From an uncultured Cytophagales bacterium (GTDB lineage Bacteria > Bacteroidota > Bacteroidia > Cytophagales > Thermonemataceae): DNA of 64,000 bases. Below the pieces are notes generated by a model that searched no databases, was not told where the DNA came from, and was given only the letters and a program-made list of their open reading frames with translations. Both the position numbers and the translations under genes were made by a program. The stretch lies in the NCBI GenBank assembly GCA_937911505.1, contig CALEMF010000028.1:58786-122785 (forward strand), in the 5' to 3' direction. Shown one piece after another: positions 54,959 through 63,576 of this stretch (the first letter of the stretch is position 1; every line of letters starts with the position of its first letter).

Positions 54959-57784
54959 ATGAAACACCTTCATTGGCTATGGCTCTACTTAGCTACTTCG
55001 GCTAGCCTTTTAGCCCAATGCCCTACGATAGATAATACCACTGGCTTTGGTACACCTAATACTGTCTGCCCAGACGAACCGGTGAACTTTACCAATCCAC
55101 AGCCTGGCACCGCGCGCTACGAGTGGGATTTTTGCGCACGAGATTTGGAAGGGGAGCTGAGAAGTGAGTTTTTACTCAAACTCCCAGGTGTTTTTGATCC
55201 TGCCCACGTAGATATCATTCAAGAAGGTGAAGAGTATCATGCTTTTGCGATTAGTAAGGAAAATCGTTTATATCGTTTAGATTTCGACGCCAATTTCAAC
55301 TTTCAATTGTTAACAGACTTAGGTAATCCTAATGATGTAATCGATGTTGCTGAACCTATCAAACTCATTAAGCAAAATGGTGTTTGGTATGGGTTTGCTT
55401 TAAATACATTCTCCAGTAGTCGATTCAATCTGGTCAAGTTTACCTTTGAAAATGGTATCAAAGAAGAGCCTACTGGTCGAGATATTTTCAACTCAAATTT
55501 TACTTTCAGACCGAGAGCGTTAGAAGTAGCCCAAGAGGGGGCTAATAGCTATGTGTTCGTAGCAGACAGATCTCCTAGTCGTATCATAAGGCTTAACTTC
55601 GGTACTTCTTTCTCAAACGATACTTTTGTAGAGTCCTTTCCCATCAATATTGGTGATAACGATAATGTGTTAGGGATGGACTTAGTTCAAGAGTGTGACG
55701 GAAACTGGTCTTTAATATATAGCTCGCTCGATGGGGACTTCGCCCATATCGACTTTGGTTCGTCTCTTCAAAACACTCCTAGTGTAGTCAGTATTACTTC
55801 TTTGTTTCCCCCTATTTCTCTCCCCGTAGGCATCTCTGTTCATTATGATCATGGTAGTTACTATGGTATTATTGTTAGCGGCTTAGGAGATATCTATAGA
55901 GCTGACCTTACTTATCCTCTATTAAGCGGCACACCCACAGTGGTAAATTTGGGTAAGGGTGGTAACCCTAGTAGTAGAAATAGAGGAGGATTAGCAATAG
56001 TACGCGTAGATGGCGCTTGGAAAGGGGTTATTAACAACAACGATTCCGATGAAACCTATTTGATAACACTGCAACAAAATTGTGAGGCCAGTCCGTCAGT
56101 TAGTGCTGCCATTTCACCTTCTCCTGTCTCTTATAGAAGCCTAGGAGTAAAAGACGTTTCATTAAGTGTATATGATATTGACGATAATCTGATCGCTCAG
56201 TATTTAAGTACCATTACTATCGAAGAAGATGCCCTAGTCAGCGATTTCACTTTTACCAACCCTTGTGGCTTTACGGTAGATTTTAACAATACAAGCCTTG
56301 GCTCAAATACCAACATCGATAGTTGGACGTGGGACTTTGGTGATGGAAGTGCACCCGTTGGCGATGAGTCTCCTTCTCACACTTACACGGCTGCTGGTAA
56401 CTATGAGGTGGCCTTGACGGTATTGGCTAATAACGGTTGCTCAAATACTATGACACGTACCGTAACCGTAACCGATGGAAATGATTTAGAAGCACGCTTT
56501 GGGATGCCTACAGGCCTTTGCGTCAATAGTGTCTTTTCTCCAAATGATTTATCTAATTTTGGTAGTTCTGCACCTGATGAAGCCAATGGGTATTATTGGG
56601 ATTTTGGTGATGGAACCTTCTCTCCTTTTCCCAATCCTGACAAGGTCTATACTTCAACTGGCACGTATACGATTACACTTACCATTCAAAATGAGGAAGG
56701 TTGTACAGATGTTTTCTCTGAAAACGTCACTGTGCAAGAGGAAATACCTGTTTCTTTCACAGTACCTGCACAAATCTGTGTCAATACACCTCTTATTCCC
56801 ACCAATATGAGTGCTACAGGCGCTGAAAGCTACTTTTGGGAGGTTGAAGGCGTGGCTACCTCTTCTGAATATGCACCTACTTTTAATTTTACTACTGCTG
56901 GCTCGTACGATATTAGTCTTACTGTACAGCAGAATGGTTGTACACAAACTTTCACAGAACGCATAGAAGTACTACCTGTACCGCAAATCGTCTTTATTAC
57001 CGAAAGTACAGATGGCAACCCTTTTGAACTTACCTTTTTAAATCGGTCTACAGGTGCTAGCCTCTTCCAGTGGGATTTTGGCGATGGACAAACCAGCACC
57101 GATATTGACCCAACACACTTATATGCAAGCGAAGGAGAGTTTCTGGTTACGCTTACCGCTACCAACACTGTTACTGGCTGTACAGAAACGTTTACCCAAC
57201 CTGTACAGATTGGCGCACTCCGTAGAGACCTAGCCATTACCCAAGCAGAGCTGATCGAAACGGAAGAGGGGTTACAATCGCTCTCTTTACTGTTCGAAAA
57301 TCAAGGGAATACCACTTTTACAAATGTCGACGTGCTTGTATCACTTAGTGATGGTCAATCGTTTACGCAAACGCTTACTGTTGATGTAATACAAGGGGAG
57401 AGCAAGGCGATTCTACTGGATACGCTCTTCGAAGCAAGCCAGCTAACAGCATTAGACTACATTTGTGCAGAAGCGCTGATTGAAGAAGATACTGATCTGA
57501 ATAACAACCGTGCTTGTGCTAATCTTACCAATAGTTTTCAGTTGTTTGAGCCTTTTCCTAACCCTACAAACCGTATTGTTACTTTTCAATACATTACCAC
57601 CGAGGCCAATGAAGTGACACTTTTGGTCTATGATACAATTGGTAAGTTAGATCAGCAGCAGCTTTATACCAAAGCGGGCTTTAACGAGTATACTTACAAC
57701 GTAGCTTCCCTTTCTCCGGGTCTCTATTTGTTTGTTTTTCAAATAGGTGATGAAAACTATACGAAGAAGGTGGTAGTACAATAA
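54959..57784 (+). CDS. Large PKD-repeat protein exported by T9SS
   Basis: 941 residues. Signal peptide (to LLAQC), a region of beta-propeller-like repeats (about 70-380; KENRLYRLDFDANFNF, AHIDFGSSLQNTPSV), four PKD domains with the DFGDG motif or its variant (centred near 460, 546, 625 and 705), a CARDB-like domain (LLFENQGNTTFTNVDVLV, about 760-845) and a T9SS type A sorting domain from about 861 (FEPFPNPTNRIVTFQYIT to KKVVVQ). It is probably secreted or attached to the cell surface as an adhesin or glycan-binding protein. It is a single gene followed by a structured intergenic element. Confidence 0.88.
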   Translation: MKHLHWLWLYLATSASLLAQCPTIDNTTGFGTPNTVCPDEPVNFTNPQPGTARYEWDFCARDLEGELRSEFLLKLPGVFDPAHVDIIQEGEEYHAFAISKENRLYRLDFDANFNFQLLTDLGNPNDVIDVAEPIKLIKQNGVWYGFALNTFSSSRFNLVKFTFENGIKEEPTGRDIFNSNFTFRPRALEVAQEGANSYVFVADRSPSRIIRLNFGTSFSNDTFVESFPINIGDNDNVLGMDLVQECDGNWSLIYSSLDGDFAHIDFGSSLQNTPSVVSITSLFPPISLPVGISVHYDHGSYYGIIVSGLGDIYRADLTYPLLSGTPTVVNLGKGGNPSSRNRGGLAIVRVDGAWKGVINNNDSDETYLITLQQNCEASPSVSAAISPSPVSYRSLGVKDVSLSVYDIDDNLIAQYLSTITIEEDALVSDFTFTNPCGFTVDFNNTSLGSNTNIDSWTWDFGDGSAPVGDESPSHTYTAAGNYEVALTVLANNGCSNTMTRTVTVTDGNDLEARFGMPTGLCVNSVFSPNDLSNFGSSAPDEANGYYWDFGDGTFSPFPNPDKVYTSTGTYTITLTIQNEEGCTDVFSENVTVQEEIPVSFTVPAQICVNTPLIPTNMSATGAESYFWEVEGVATSSEYAPTFNFTTAGSYDISLTVQQNGCTQTFTERIEVLPVPQIVFITESTDGNPFELTFLNRSTGASLFQWDFGDGQTSTDIDPTHLYASEGEFLVTLTATNTVTGCTETFTQPVQIGALRRDLAITQAELIETEEGLQSLSLLFENQGNTTFTNVDVLVSLSDGQSFTQTLTVDVIQGESKAILLDTLFEASQLTALDYICAEALIEEDTDLNNNRACANLTNSFQLFEPFPNPTNRIVTFQYITTEANEVTLLVYDTIGKLDQQQLYTKAGFNEYTYNVASLSPGLYLFVFQIGDENYTKKVVVQ

Positions 57785-57908
57785 AGTGATCTAAGGTTCA
57801 TCTTTAAGCTGTAAATATTCACTTTATGAACCTGATTTTACGAATTTTTGAGGCAGTAGCTATGGCTATTACTTCAAAAATTTATTTCATTAGAACCCTA
57901 GATCACTT
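57781..57908. repeat. Nested inverted-repeat element
   Basis: An outer stem of 16 bp with one mismatch joins 57784-57799 and 57893-57908. Inside are two hairpins: AGGTTCAT/ATGAACCT (57794-57801 with 57826-57833) and AATTTTTGA/TCAAAAATT (57843-57851 with 57874-57882), the latter extended by an AGTA/TACT stem. An alternative pairing, ATAAAGTGA (57781-57789) with TCACTTTAT (57819-57827), competes with the outer stem. It follows the PKD gene stop directly. Confidence 0.6.
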
Positions 57909-57936
57909 CGGTAGTTTTAATTTTCTTAAAAAAGGA

Positions 57937-57944
57937 TAACTTTG
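57937..57944 (+). promoter_or_regulatory. -7 box of the Wzm-like gene
   Basis: TAACTTTG matches TAnnTTTG; a TTTT at 57915-57918 is a weak -33. Transcript start would be near 57950, leaving about 23 bases to the ATG at 57973. Confidence 0.5.
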
Positions 57945-57972
57945 GGCTATCGATTAAAGCCTTTTTCCCTCT

Positions 57973-58830
57973 ATGCAAAAGCATCTCGATGAGCAAGAAT
58001 GGACAGAAGTCATTAGTCCAAAAAGTAGTTGGTTCAATTTACGTTTAGGTGAACTCTGGCGTTACAGAGACCTCATCCTTCTTTTTGTGAGAAGAGATTT
58101 TGTAGCGGTTTATAAGCAAACTATCCTAGGTCCGCTGTGGCACGTTATCCAGCCGTTATTGACTACCCTTACCTTTTTCATTGTCTTTGGGCAAATTGCT
58201 AATCTCTCGACTGATGGGACGCCTAAGTTTTTATTTTACTTATGTGGTACTACGGTTTGGAATTACTTTGCTAGTTGTTTTGGTAAGACTTCTGGTACCT
58301 TTGTCAATAATGCGCAGATATTTGGGAAGGTGTACTTTCCTAGGCTAACCGTACCTGTCTCTACCGTAATTGCCTCCCTCTTTAGTTTTGGTATCAATTT
58401 TATCGTATTCTTGATTTTCTACACTTATTTCTACTTTACAAGTGACAGTATCTCTCCCAATGGATGGGTACTGGCAGTTCCCTTGTTCTTATTAATTATG
58501 GCTTTTCAAGGCTTGGGTTTTGGTATTATCATTTCTTCGCTTACTACCAAGTACCGTGATCTTACCTTCCTCGTAACCTTTGGCATACAGCTTTTTATGT
58601 ACTTAAGCCCTGTCATCTATCCAATGTCGTCTTTATCACCTAAGTTACAGCTATATATGTCTTTTAACCCTATTGCCCCCGTGCTAGAAGGCTTTCGCTA
58701 TGCTTTTTTGGGCAGTGGTGTATTTAATTTACAAATGCTTCTGTACAGTATACTCGTGACATTGGTATTGTTCTTTGGCGGAGTAGCTATTTTTCATAGA
58801 GTGGAAAGAAACTTTATGGATACCGTTTAA
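57973..58830 (+). CDS. ABC-2 type polysaccharide export permease (Wzm/TagG-like)
   Basis: 285 residues with six membrane helices. LWRYRDLILLFVRRDFVAVYKQTILGPLWHVIQPLLTTLTFFIVFG is the family's amphipathic head and first helix; LSPVIYPMSSLSPKLQLYMSFNPIAPVLEGFRYAFLG is the conserved C-terminal signature. It forms the channel of an ABC exporter that moves lipid-linked polysaccharide across the inner membrane. Its ATPase partner is probably the Wzt-like protein at 61533, after two other genes, instead of being adjacent as usual. Confidence 0.92.
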   Translation: MQKHLDEQEWTEVISPKSSWFNLRLGELWRYRDLILLFVRRDFVAVYKQTILGPLWHVIQPLLTTLTFFIVFGQIANLSTDGTPKFLFYLCGTTVWNYFASCFGKTSGTFVNNAQIFGKVYFPRLTVPVSTVIASLFSFGINFIVFLIFYTYFYFTSDSISPNGWVLAVPLFLLIMAFQGLGFGIIISSLTTKYRDLTFLVTFGIQLFMYLSPVIYPMSSLSPKLQLYMSFNPIAPVLEGFRYAFLGSGVFNLQMLLYSILVTLVLFFGGVAIFHRVERNFMDTV

Positions 58831-58847
58831 TCTATTTTGTACTGCTT

Positions 58848-59813
58848 ATGCTGAATCATAAAACCTTACTTATTACAGGTGGCTCTGGCTCATTCGGGAG
58901 AAACTTCATTGCGCACATCTTATCTACTTTTCCGCAGGTAAAAGAAATACGTATTTTCTCCAGAGATGAACTGAAGCACTATGAGATGCAGCATTACTTT
59001 GACTGGGGCAAACACCCTTCCCTAAGATATATACTAGGAGATATTCGAGATTTCAACCTACTGGCAGATGCTATGGAAGGAGTTGATTACGTTATTCATG
59101 CAGCGGCGTTGAAACACGTGCAAATGGGTGAAAACAACCCCATGGCTTTTATCCAAACCAATATTATAGGCTCAGAGAATGTGATCAGATGTGCGCGCCA
59201 ACACAAGGTAAAAAGAGTAGTAGCGCTCTCTACTGATAAGGCGGCAGCAGCAGTAAGCCTGTATGGCGCCACCAAGCTTTGTGCAGACAAGCTATTTACT
59301 CACCAACACAACAATAATACAATCTTTTCAGTGGTACGCTACGGCAACGTAATGGGCACAAGCGGTTCCGTAATTCCTCATTTTAAGCATTATACTAAAA
59401 AAGGGTTTATTCCGCTCACCCACCCTGACATGACGCGCTTCAACGTAACACCTCAACAAAGTATCGACTTTATTTTATATGCGCTGGTGTATGCACAAGG
59501 AGGAGAAATATTTGTACCCAAGCTTTCCTCTTTTAAAGTCATAGATTTGGCAAGCGCTATTGCCCCTGATGTTCCCACTCAAATCATTGGCTTACGAGCA
59601 GGAGAAAAACTCCACGAAGAGATGATTACCATCACCGATGCCCCTTATACTATAGAAAATGACCATTACTACGTCATTGTCCCTTTCTATAAAGACCTTA
59701 CTCACTACATTACTCATTATAAAGCCAAATCTGTTGCCTCCGACTTCTACTACAGTTCTGATAAGAATGACAGTTGGCTCGACTTGGAAGACTTGCGAGC
59801 GTTGCTTTTCTAA
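58848..59813 (+). CDS. UDP-GlcNAc 4,6-dehydratase family protein (PseB-like)
   Basis: 321 residues, extended short-chain dehydrogenase. NAD motif LLITGGSGSFGRNF, the PseB/CapD-type FSRDELKHYEMQHYF, HAAALKHVQMGENNP, the STDKA element and the catalytic LYGATK tyrosine-lysine are all present. This group dehydrates UDP-N-acetylglucosamine as the first step towards pseudaminic acid or related sugars. It follows the Wzm-like gene by 17 bases, in an operon. A role in making the exported glycan is inferred. Confidence 0.85.
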   Translation: MLNHKTLLITGGSGSFGRNFIAHILSTFPQVKEIRIFSRDELKHYEMQHYFDWGKHPSLRYILGDIRDFNLLADAMEGVDYVIHAAALKHVQMGENNPMAFIQTNIIGSENVIRCARQHKVKRVVALSTDKAAAAVSLYGATKLCADKLFTHQHNNNTIFSVVRYGNVMGTSGSVIPHFKHYTKKGFIPLTHPDMTRFNVTPQQSIDFILYALVYAQGGEIFVPKLSSFKVIDLASAIAPDVPTQIIGLRAGEKLHEEMITITDAPYTIENDHYYVIVPFYKDLTHYITHYKAKSVASDFYYSSDKNDSWLDLEDLRALLF

Positions 59814-59945
59814 AGTACTTTATACGTTTTCATCATAACTTCATCAGAGAGTAATATAAGCTTCATACACTTCTTTTGTGAGACTTTTATAGCGTATCTA
59901 TTTTTACACAGTTTAAATTAATCACTCAAAATAAACTGTACAAAA

Positions 59946-61379
59946 ATGAAAAAAAATCTAAAACTAACACCCTTTTTGTTCGTGTACCTATTCACCATCA
60001 TTACACTACAAGCACAAAATGACCCAACAGCCGATCGATGGGAAGATAATGGAACGAACCTTCGAACTACTGGGGGGTTCAATGGAAATATATTTATAGG
60101 CGATCCCATCACCGTACGCACTCCTCCAACTAATGATAGATTTAAATTAAATGTGGATGCTGGTTCTAACCCTTTTCTAATGGGACTACAAAGTTCAGCT
60201 CCCAATCCGCTAATGTACTTGAAAACACTAAGTACAGATCCTAATAGTAGTATAGCCTTTGGAGGAGTAACTCGCTTTGGGTGGCGTACTTGGATTATGC
60301 AATGGAAAAACTTTCAGTCTAGCGCAGAAGCAGGCGGGAATGTGAGTGACTTAGTATTTAACGCCAGAAGAATTGGTGTTGGTGGAGGCGGGAGTATTGA
60401 CTGGGTAACTTTCAAAGCCAATGGACGCGTAGGTATTGGAGAGGACCTTTCTAACCCCACTGCCCAATTACATACCACAGGTACTGTAAGATTTCAGGAT
60501 TTGATAGACAATGTAAATGCTAACAGAGTAGTTGTGGCAGATGGCGACGGTAACCTATTTACTAGAGATATTGCAGGCTTAGGAGGAAATTTCAACAATA
60601 ACTGCACAACTACCAACTTTTTACCAAAAGTAGAAAATACAAGTGGTGATTTGGTCTGTAGTATTGTATTTGATGATGGTACTAATGTAGGGATTGGTAC
60701 TACCACTCCTACTTCTAGGCTAGAAGTAGACGGCGATATCAGAACGAATCAAAGCTTTATTGCTTCAGACAAACGCTATAAGAGAGATATCCAGCCACTT
60801 TCTTCTGCACTTACCAGCTTGAGTCAGTTGAGAGGGGTAAGCTATGCTTACAATAGTCAACAGTTTAGTAGAAGAAGCTTTCCTCAGGGTAAATCAATGG
60901 GCTTTATTGCGCAAGAAGTTGAAGCTGTCTTCCCAGAGCTTGTCCAGAAAAACGCAGAAGGATACTTAGCCGTTAATTATGATGGTCTTATCCCTGTTTT
61001 GGTAGAAGGGATGAAAGAGCAACAAGCACTTATCGAACAACAGCAAAAGGCAATTGAAGCACTAGAAGTAAAAGTGAATCAACTTACCAGTGGTGAAAAA
61101 ATTGAGGTAACTAATATAAAAGCTACTTTATATCAGAACAAGCCAAACCCTTTCAACGTTGCTACTCAAATTAGCTATCAAATCGCTAACGATGCAAGCC
61201 AAGCGAACCTTTACATTAATGACTTACAAGGTAACCAAATTAAGCATATCACTATCGATAAAAAAGGTAAAGGAGAGGTGACTATACAAGCTAATGAATT
61301 GAAAGCAGGGATGTACATCTACACGCTTATTGTTGATGGAGAAGAAGTAGATACAAAACGGATGATTTTAACGAAATAA
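59946..61379 (+). CDS. Tail-fiber-type S74 chaperone protein with T9SS tail
   Basis: 477 residues. Signal peptide (to LQAQN), a beta-rich passenger of repeated NVGIGTTTPTSRLEVDGDI-type turns (about 60-270), an S74-type intramolecular chaperone domain starting at S274-D275-K276 (ASDKRYKRDIQPLSSALTSL, GFIAQEVEAVFPELV, VNYDGLIPVLVEGMKEQQ), a short coiled coil, and a T9SS sorting domain (YQNKPNPFNVATQISYQI to KRMILTK). Passenger repeats and chaperone resemble phage tail-fiber ends, which trimerise. It is secreted to the cell surface or outside, but its ligand is unknown. A strong terminator follows. Confidence 0.85.
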   Translation: MKKNLKLTPFLFVYLFTIITLQAQNDPTADRWEDNGTNLRTTGGFNGNIFIGDPITVRTPPTNDRFKLNVDAGSNPFLMGLQSSAPNPLMYLKTLSTDPNSSIAFGGVTRFGWRTWIMQWKNFQSSAEAGGNVSDLVFNARRIGVGGGGSIDWVTFKANGRVGIGEDLSNPTAQLHTTGTVRFQDLIDNVNANRVVVADGDGNLFTRDIAGLGGNFNNNCTTTNFLPKVENTSGDLVCSIVFDDGTNVGIGTTTPTSRLEVDGDIRTNQSFIASDKRYKRDIQPLSSALTSLSQLRGVSYAYNSQQFSRRSFPQGKSMGFIAQEVEAVFPELVQKNAEGYLAVNYDGLIPVLVEGMKEQQALIEQQQKAIEALEVKVNQLTSGEKIEVTNIKATLYQNKPNPFNVATQISYQIANDASQANLYINDLQGNQIKHITIDKKGKGEVTIQANELKAGMYIYTLIVDGEEVDTKRMILTK

Positions 61380-61400
61380 ATAATCATCCAAACTTATTCT

Positions 61401-61435
61401 AAAGAGACTCTATTCCTGAATAGAGTCTCTTTTTT
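61401..61435 (+). terminator. Terminator after the S74/T9SS gene
   Basis: AAAGAGACTCTATTC and GAATAGAGTCTCTTT flank a two-base loop, followed by more T. Perfect 15-bp stem. Confidence 0.92.
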
Positions 61436-61457
61436 ATTCATCCTAAAAAGAAACCTT

Positions 61458-61465
61458 TATATTTG
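61458..61465 (+). promoter_or_regulatory. -7 box of the Wzt-like gene
   Basis: TATATTTG matches TAnnTTTG; a leader of about 60 bases would precede the ATG at 61533. Situated after the upstream terminator, so the Wzt-PseF-aldolase genes form a separate unit. Confidence 0.5.
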
Positions 61466-61532
61466 AAGTATAATCATTGTATCTGTTTCTAAAGTTATCC
61501 ATCTTTGGAAAGAGAGAATTGAAAAGAACTAT

Positions 61533-62813
61533 ATGGCTGACGTTGTACTACAGGTAAAACAACTATATAAACAATATCGCCTAGGCCTCGTAGGATCTGG
61601 TACGTTGAGAGATGACTTTGCTCGCTTCTGGGCAAAACTGCGTGGTAAGGAAGATCCTACCCTAAAAGTAGGCGCTACCAACCAACTCGATACCCAAAGT
61701 GATGGGTATGTATGGGCCTTGCAAGATATTAACCTTGAGGTAAAACAGGGAGATGTAGTAGGCATTATTGGTAAAAACGGCGCAGGTAAATCTACTTTAT
61801 TAAAACTCCTCTCTAGGGTGACTTCTCCCACCAAAGGGGAAATCAAGGTGAAAGGGCGTGTCGCTAGCTTACTAGAAGTAGGAACGGGCTTTCATCCAGA
61901 GCTTACCGGCAGAGAAAATATCTTCTTGAACGGCGCAATACTGGGAATGACTAAGCAGGAAATTCGGGCTAAACTAGACGAAATAGTAGTTTTTGCTGGG
62001 GTCGAAAAATACATTGATACCCCTGTAAAACGCTATTCCTCAGGCATGCGGGTTCGGTTGGGTTTTGCCGTAGCGGCCCACCTTGAGCCTGAAATTCTCA
62101 TCGTAGATGAGGTATTGGCTGTAGGCGATGCTGAATTCCAAAAAAAGGCCATTGGTAAAATGCAGGAAGTCTCGCAAGGGCAAGGAAGGACCGTCCTATT
62201 TGTAAGCCATAATATGGCTTCTATCAGAAATTTATGTGAGCGGGTGGTAGTTCTTAAAGATGGACAGAAGGTCTTTGAGGGTGATACAGAACAGGGTATA
62301 CATACTTATCAGAAGTTTAATACTATGGAAAGTAAATCTTCCAAAATAGTATTTCCAGTTGACCCTTCTAAAGCCGCTCAGTTCTTATCTGTATTTACCT
62401 GTGATAAACAGGCGCAGCATAAAGATACTTTTGAATTTTCAGATACTATTTTCTTAAAAATCAATTTCGAAATTCATCAAAAGATGCAGGATGGTTATAT
62501 TCTTTTTATTATTGAAGATCTGAAGGGAAATAAACTATTTGCCTCTGCTAACGATGACCAAAGCGATTCAGTGATAGGTAAACTCGATGAAAACGAACAC
62601 AGCTTTATAGCTAAAATTCCTGAAAAAATTCTAGCGCCAGGGACTTACTATGTTACCTTATCGCTCAAACCTAAAATAGGGAAGCCCCATCATAAAATTG
62701 AGAATGCATTGTCTTTTGAGGTAATCGACACAAAGACCTACCGAGGTATGAAAAATCTCTACCGCCCCCTTTCTATTGCACCAGAAATTGACTGGCGTCT
62801 TATTTTGGATTAA
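61533..62813 (+). CDS. ABC-2 polysaccharide export ATPase (Wzt/TagH-like)
   Basis: 426 residues. The ATPase domain has Walker A GIIGKNGAGKSTLLKLLSRV (about residue 78), signature YSSGMRVRLGFAVAAHLE, Walker B ILIVDEVLAVGDAEF and the switch histidine in VSHNMASI. From about 270 on a separate beta-rich domain (IFLKINFEIHQKMQDGYILFI) matches the Wzt C-terminal carbohydrate-binding domain that recognises the end of the finished glycan. With the permease at 57973 it would export a terminated O-antigen-like polysaccharide. Confidence 0.92.
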   Translation: MADVVLQVKQLYKQYRLGLVGSGTLRDDFARFWAKLRGKEDPTLKVGATNQLDTQSDGYVWALQDINLEVKQGDVVGIIGKNGAGKSTLLKLLSRVTSPTKGEIKVKGRVASLLEVGTGFHPELTGRENIFLNGAILGMTKQEIRAKLDEIVVFAGVEKYIDTPVKRYSSGMRVRLGFAVAAHLEPEILIVDEVLAVGDAEFQKKAIGKMQEVSQGQGRTVLFVSHNMASIRNLCERVVVLKDGQKVFEGDTEQGIHTYQKFNTMESKSSKIVFPVDPSKAAQFLSVFTCDKQAQHKDTFEFSDTIFLKINFEIHQKMQDGYILFIIEDLKGNKLFASANDDQSDSVIGKLDENEHSFIAKIPEKILAPGTYYVTLSLKPKIGKPHHKIENALSFEVIDTKTYRGMKNLYRPLSIAPEIDWRLILD

Positions 62814-62856
62814 AATATTTGTAAATTGAAGTCTTTTCTACTCAAGTCATTTGCTT

Positions 62857-63576
62857 ATGAAATCTCTCAACACCATTTGTATCATTCCCGCCCGTGGAGG
62901 TTCTAAGCGTATCCCTAGGAAGAATATCTTACCCCTCAACGGGAAGCCTTTGCTCACCTATACCCTTCAAGCTGCTAAAGAAGCACAAGTTTTTTCTAAG
63001 GTGCTTGTTTCTACTGAAGATGGAGAAATTGCTGCGTTAGCAAAAAATGAAGGAATAGAGGTAGACAATAGACCTGAAATAATGAGTGGTGATAAGGTCA
63101 CAAAGGTGCAGGTAATTGCAGAGTTTTTAGAGCGTACCAAAGCCTATGAGACGTTCGATGCAGTGGCTTGCTTACTTCCTACTTGTCCCTTTAGAACTGC
63201 ACAAGATGTTAAAAATGCTTACCAACTATTCTGTGAACATCACAAGGAAATACCCTATTTGGTAGGGGTAGTTGAGTACGATTTTCCTATACAACTTGCC
63301 CTTACTCTGAAAGATCATACTGCAAGTATGGAAAACGAGGAAAACTACTTAACCACTCGTAGTCAAAATATTACGAAGCGCTACCATCCTAATGGCGCCA
63401 TTTATTTGGCTACGATGACCGCTTTTAGCGCTAAAAATACTTTTTTTAACCCGGATATGCTTGCTTATGTGATGCCTCCCGAGCGCTCTTTCGATATTGA
63501 TTATCCTTATCAATTTCAAATCGCTGAGCACTATCAAAAGTGGCTAACCGCTCAAGATGACACACATGGAACATAA
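62857..63576 (+). CDS. CMP-nonulosonate cytidylyltransferase (PseF/NeuA-like)
   Basis: 239 residues. CIIPARGGSKRIPRKNILPLNGKPLL is the CTP-binding head and LLPTCPFRTAQDV and DIDYPYQFQIAE are family motifs. It activates a nonulosonic acid (pseudaminic or legionaminic acid, or sialic acid) with CTP to give the CMP-sugar donor. With the PseB-like dehydratase upstream, pseudaminic acid is the more likely product, but neither is proven. Start: ATG at 62857; a TTG at 62851 is not needed. Its end overlaps the next gene by 11 bases. Confidence 0.88.
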   Translation: MKSLNTICIIPARGGSKRIPRKNILPLNGKPLLTYTLQAAKEAQVFSKVLVSTEDGEIAALAKNEGIEVDNRPEIMSGDKVTKVQVIAEFLERTKAYETFDAVACLLPTCPFRTAQDVKNAYQLFCEHHKEIPYLVGVVEYDFPIQLALTLKDHTASMENEENYLTTRSQNITKRYHPNGAIYLATMTAFSAKNTFFNPDMLAYVMPPERSFDIDYPYQFQIAEHYQKWLTAQDDTHGT

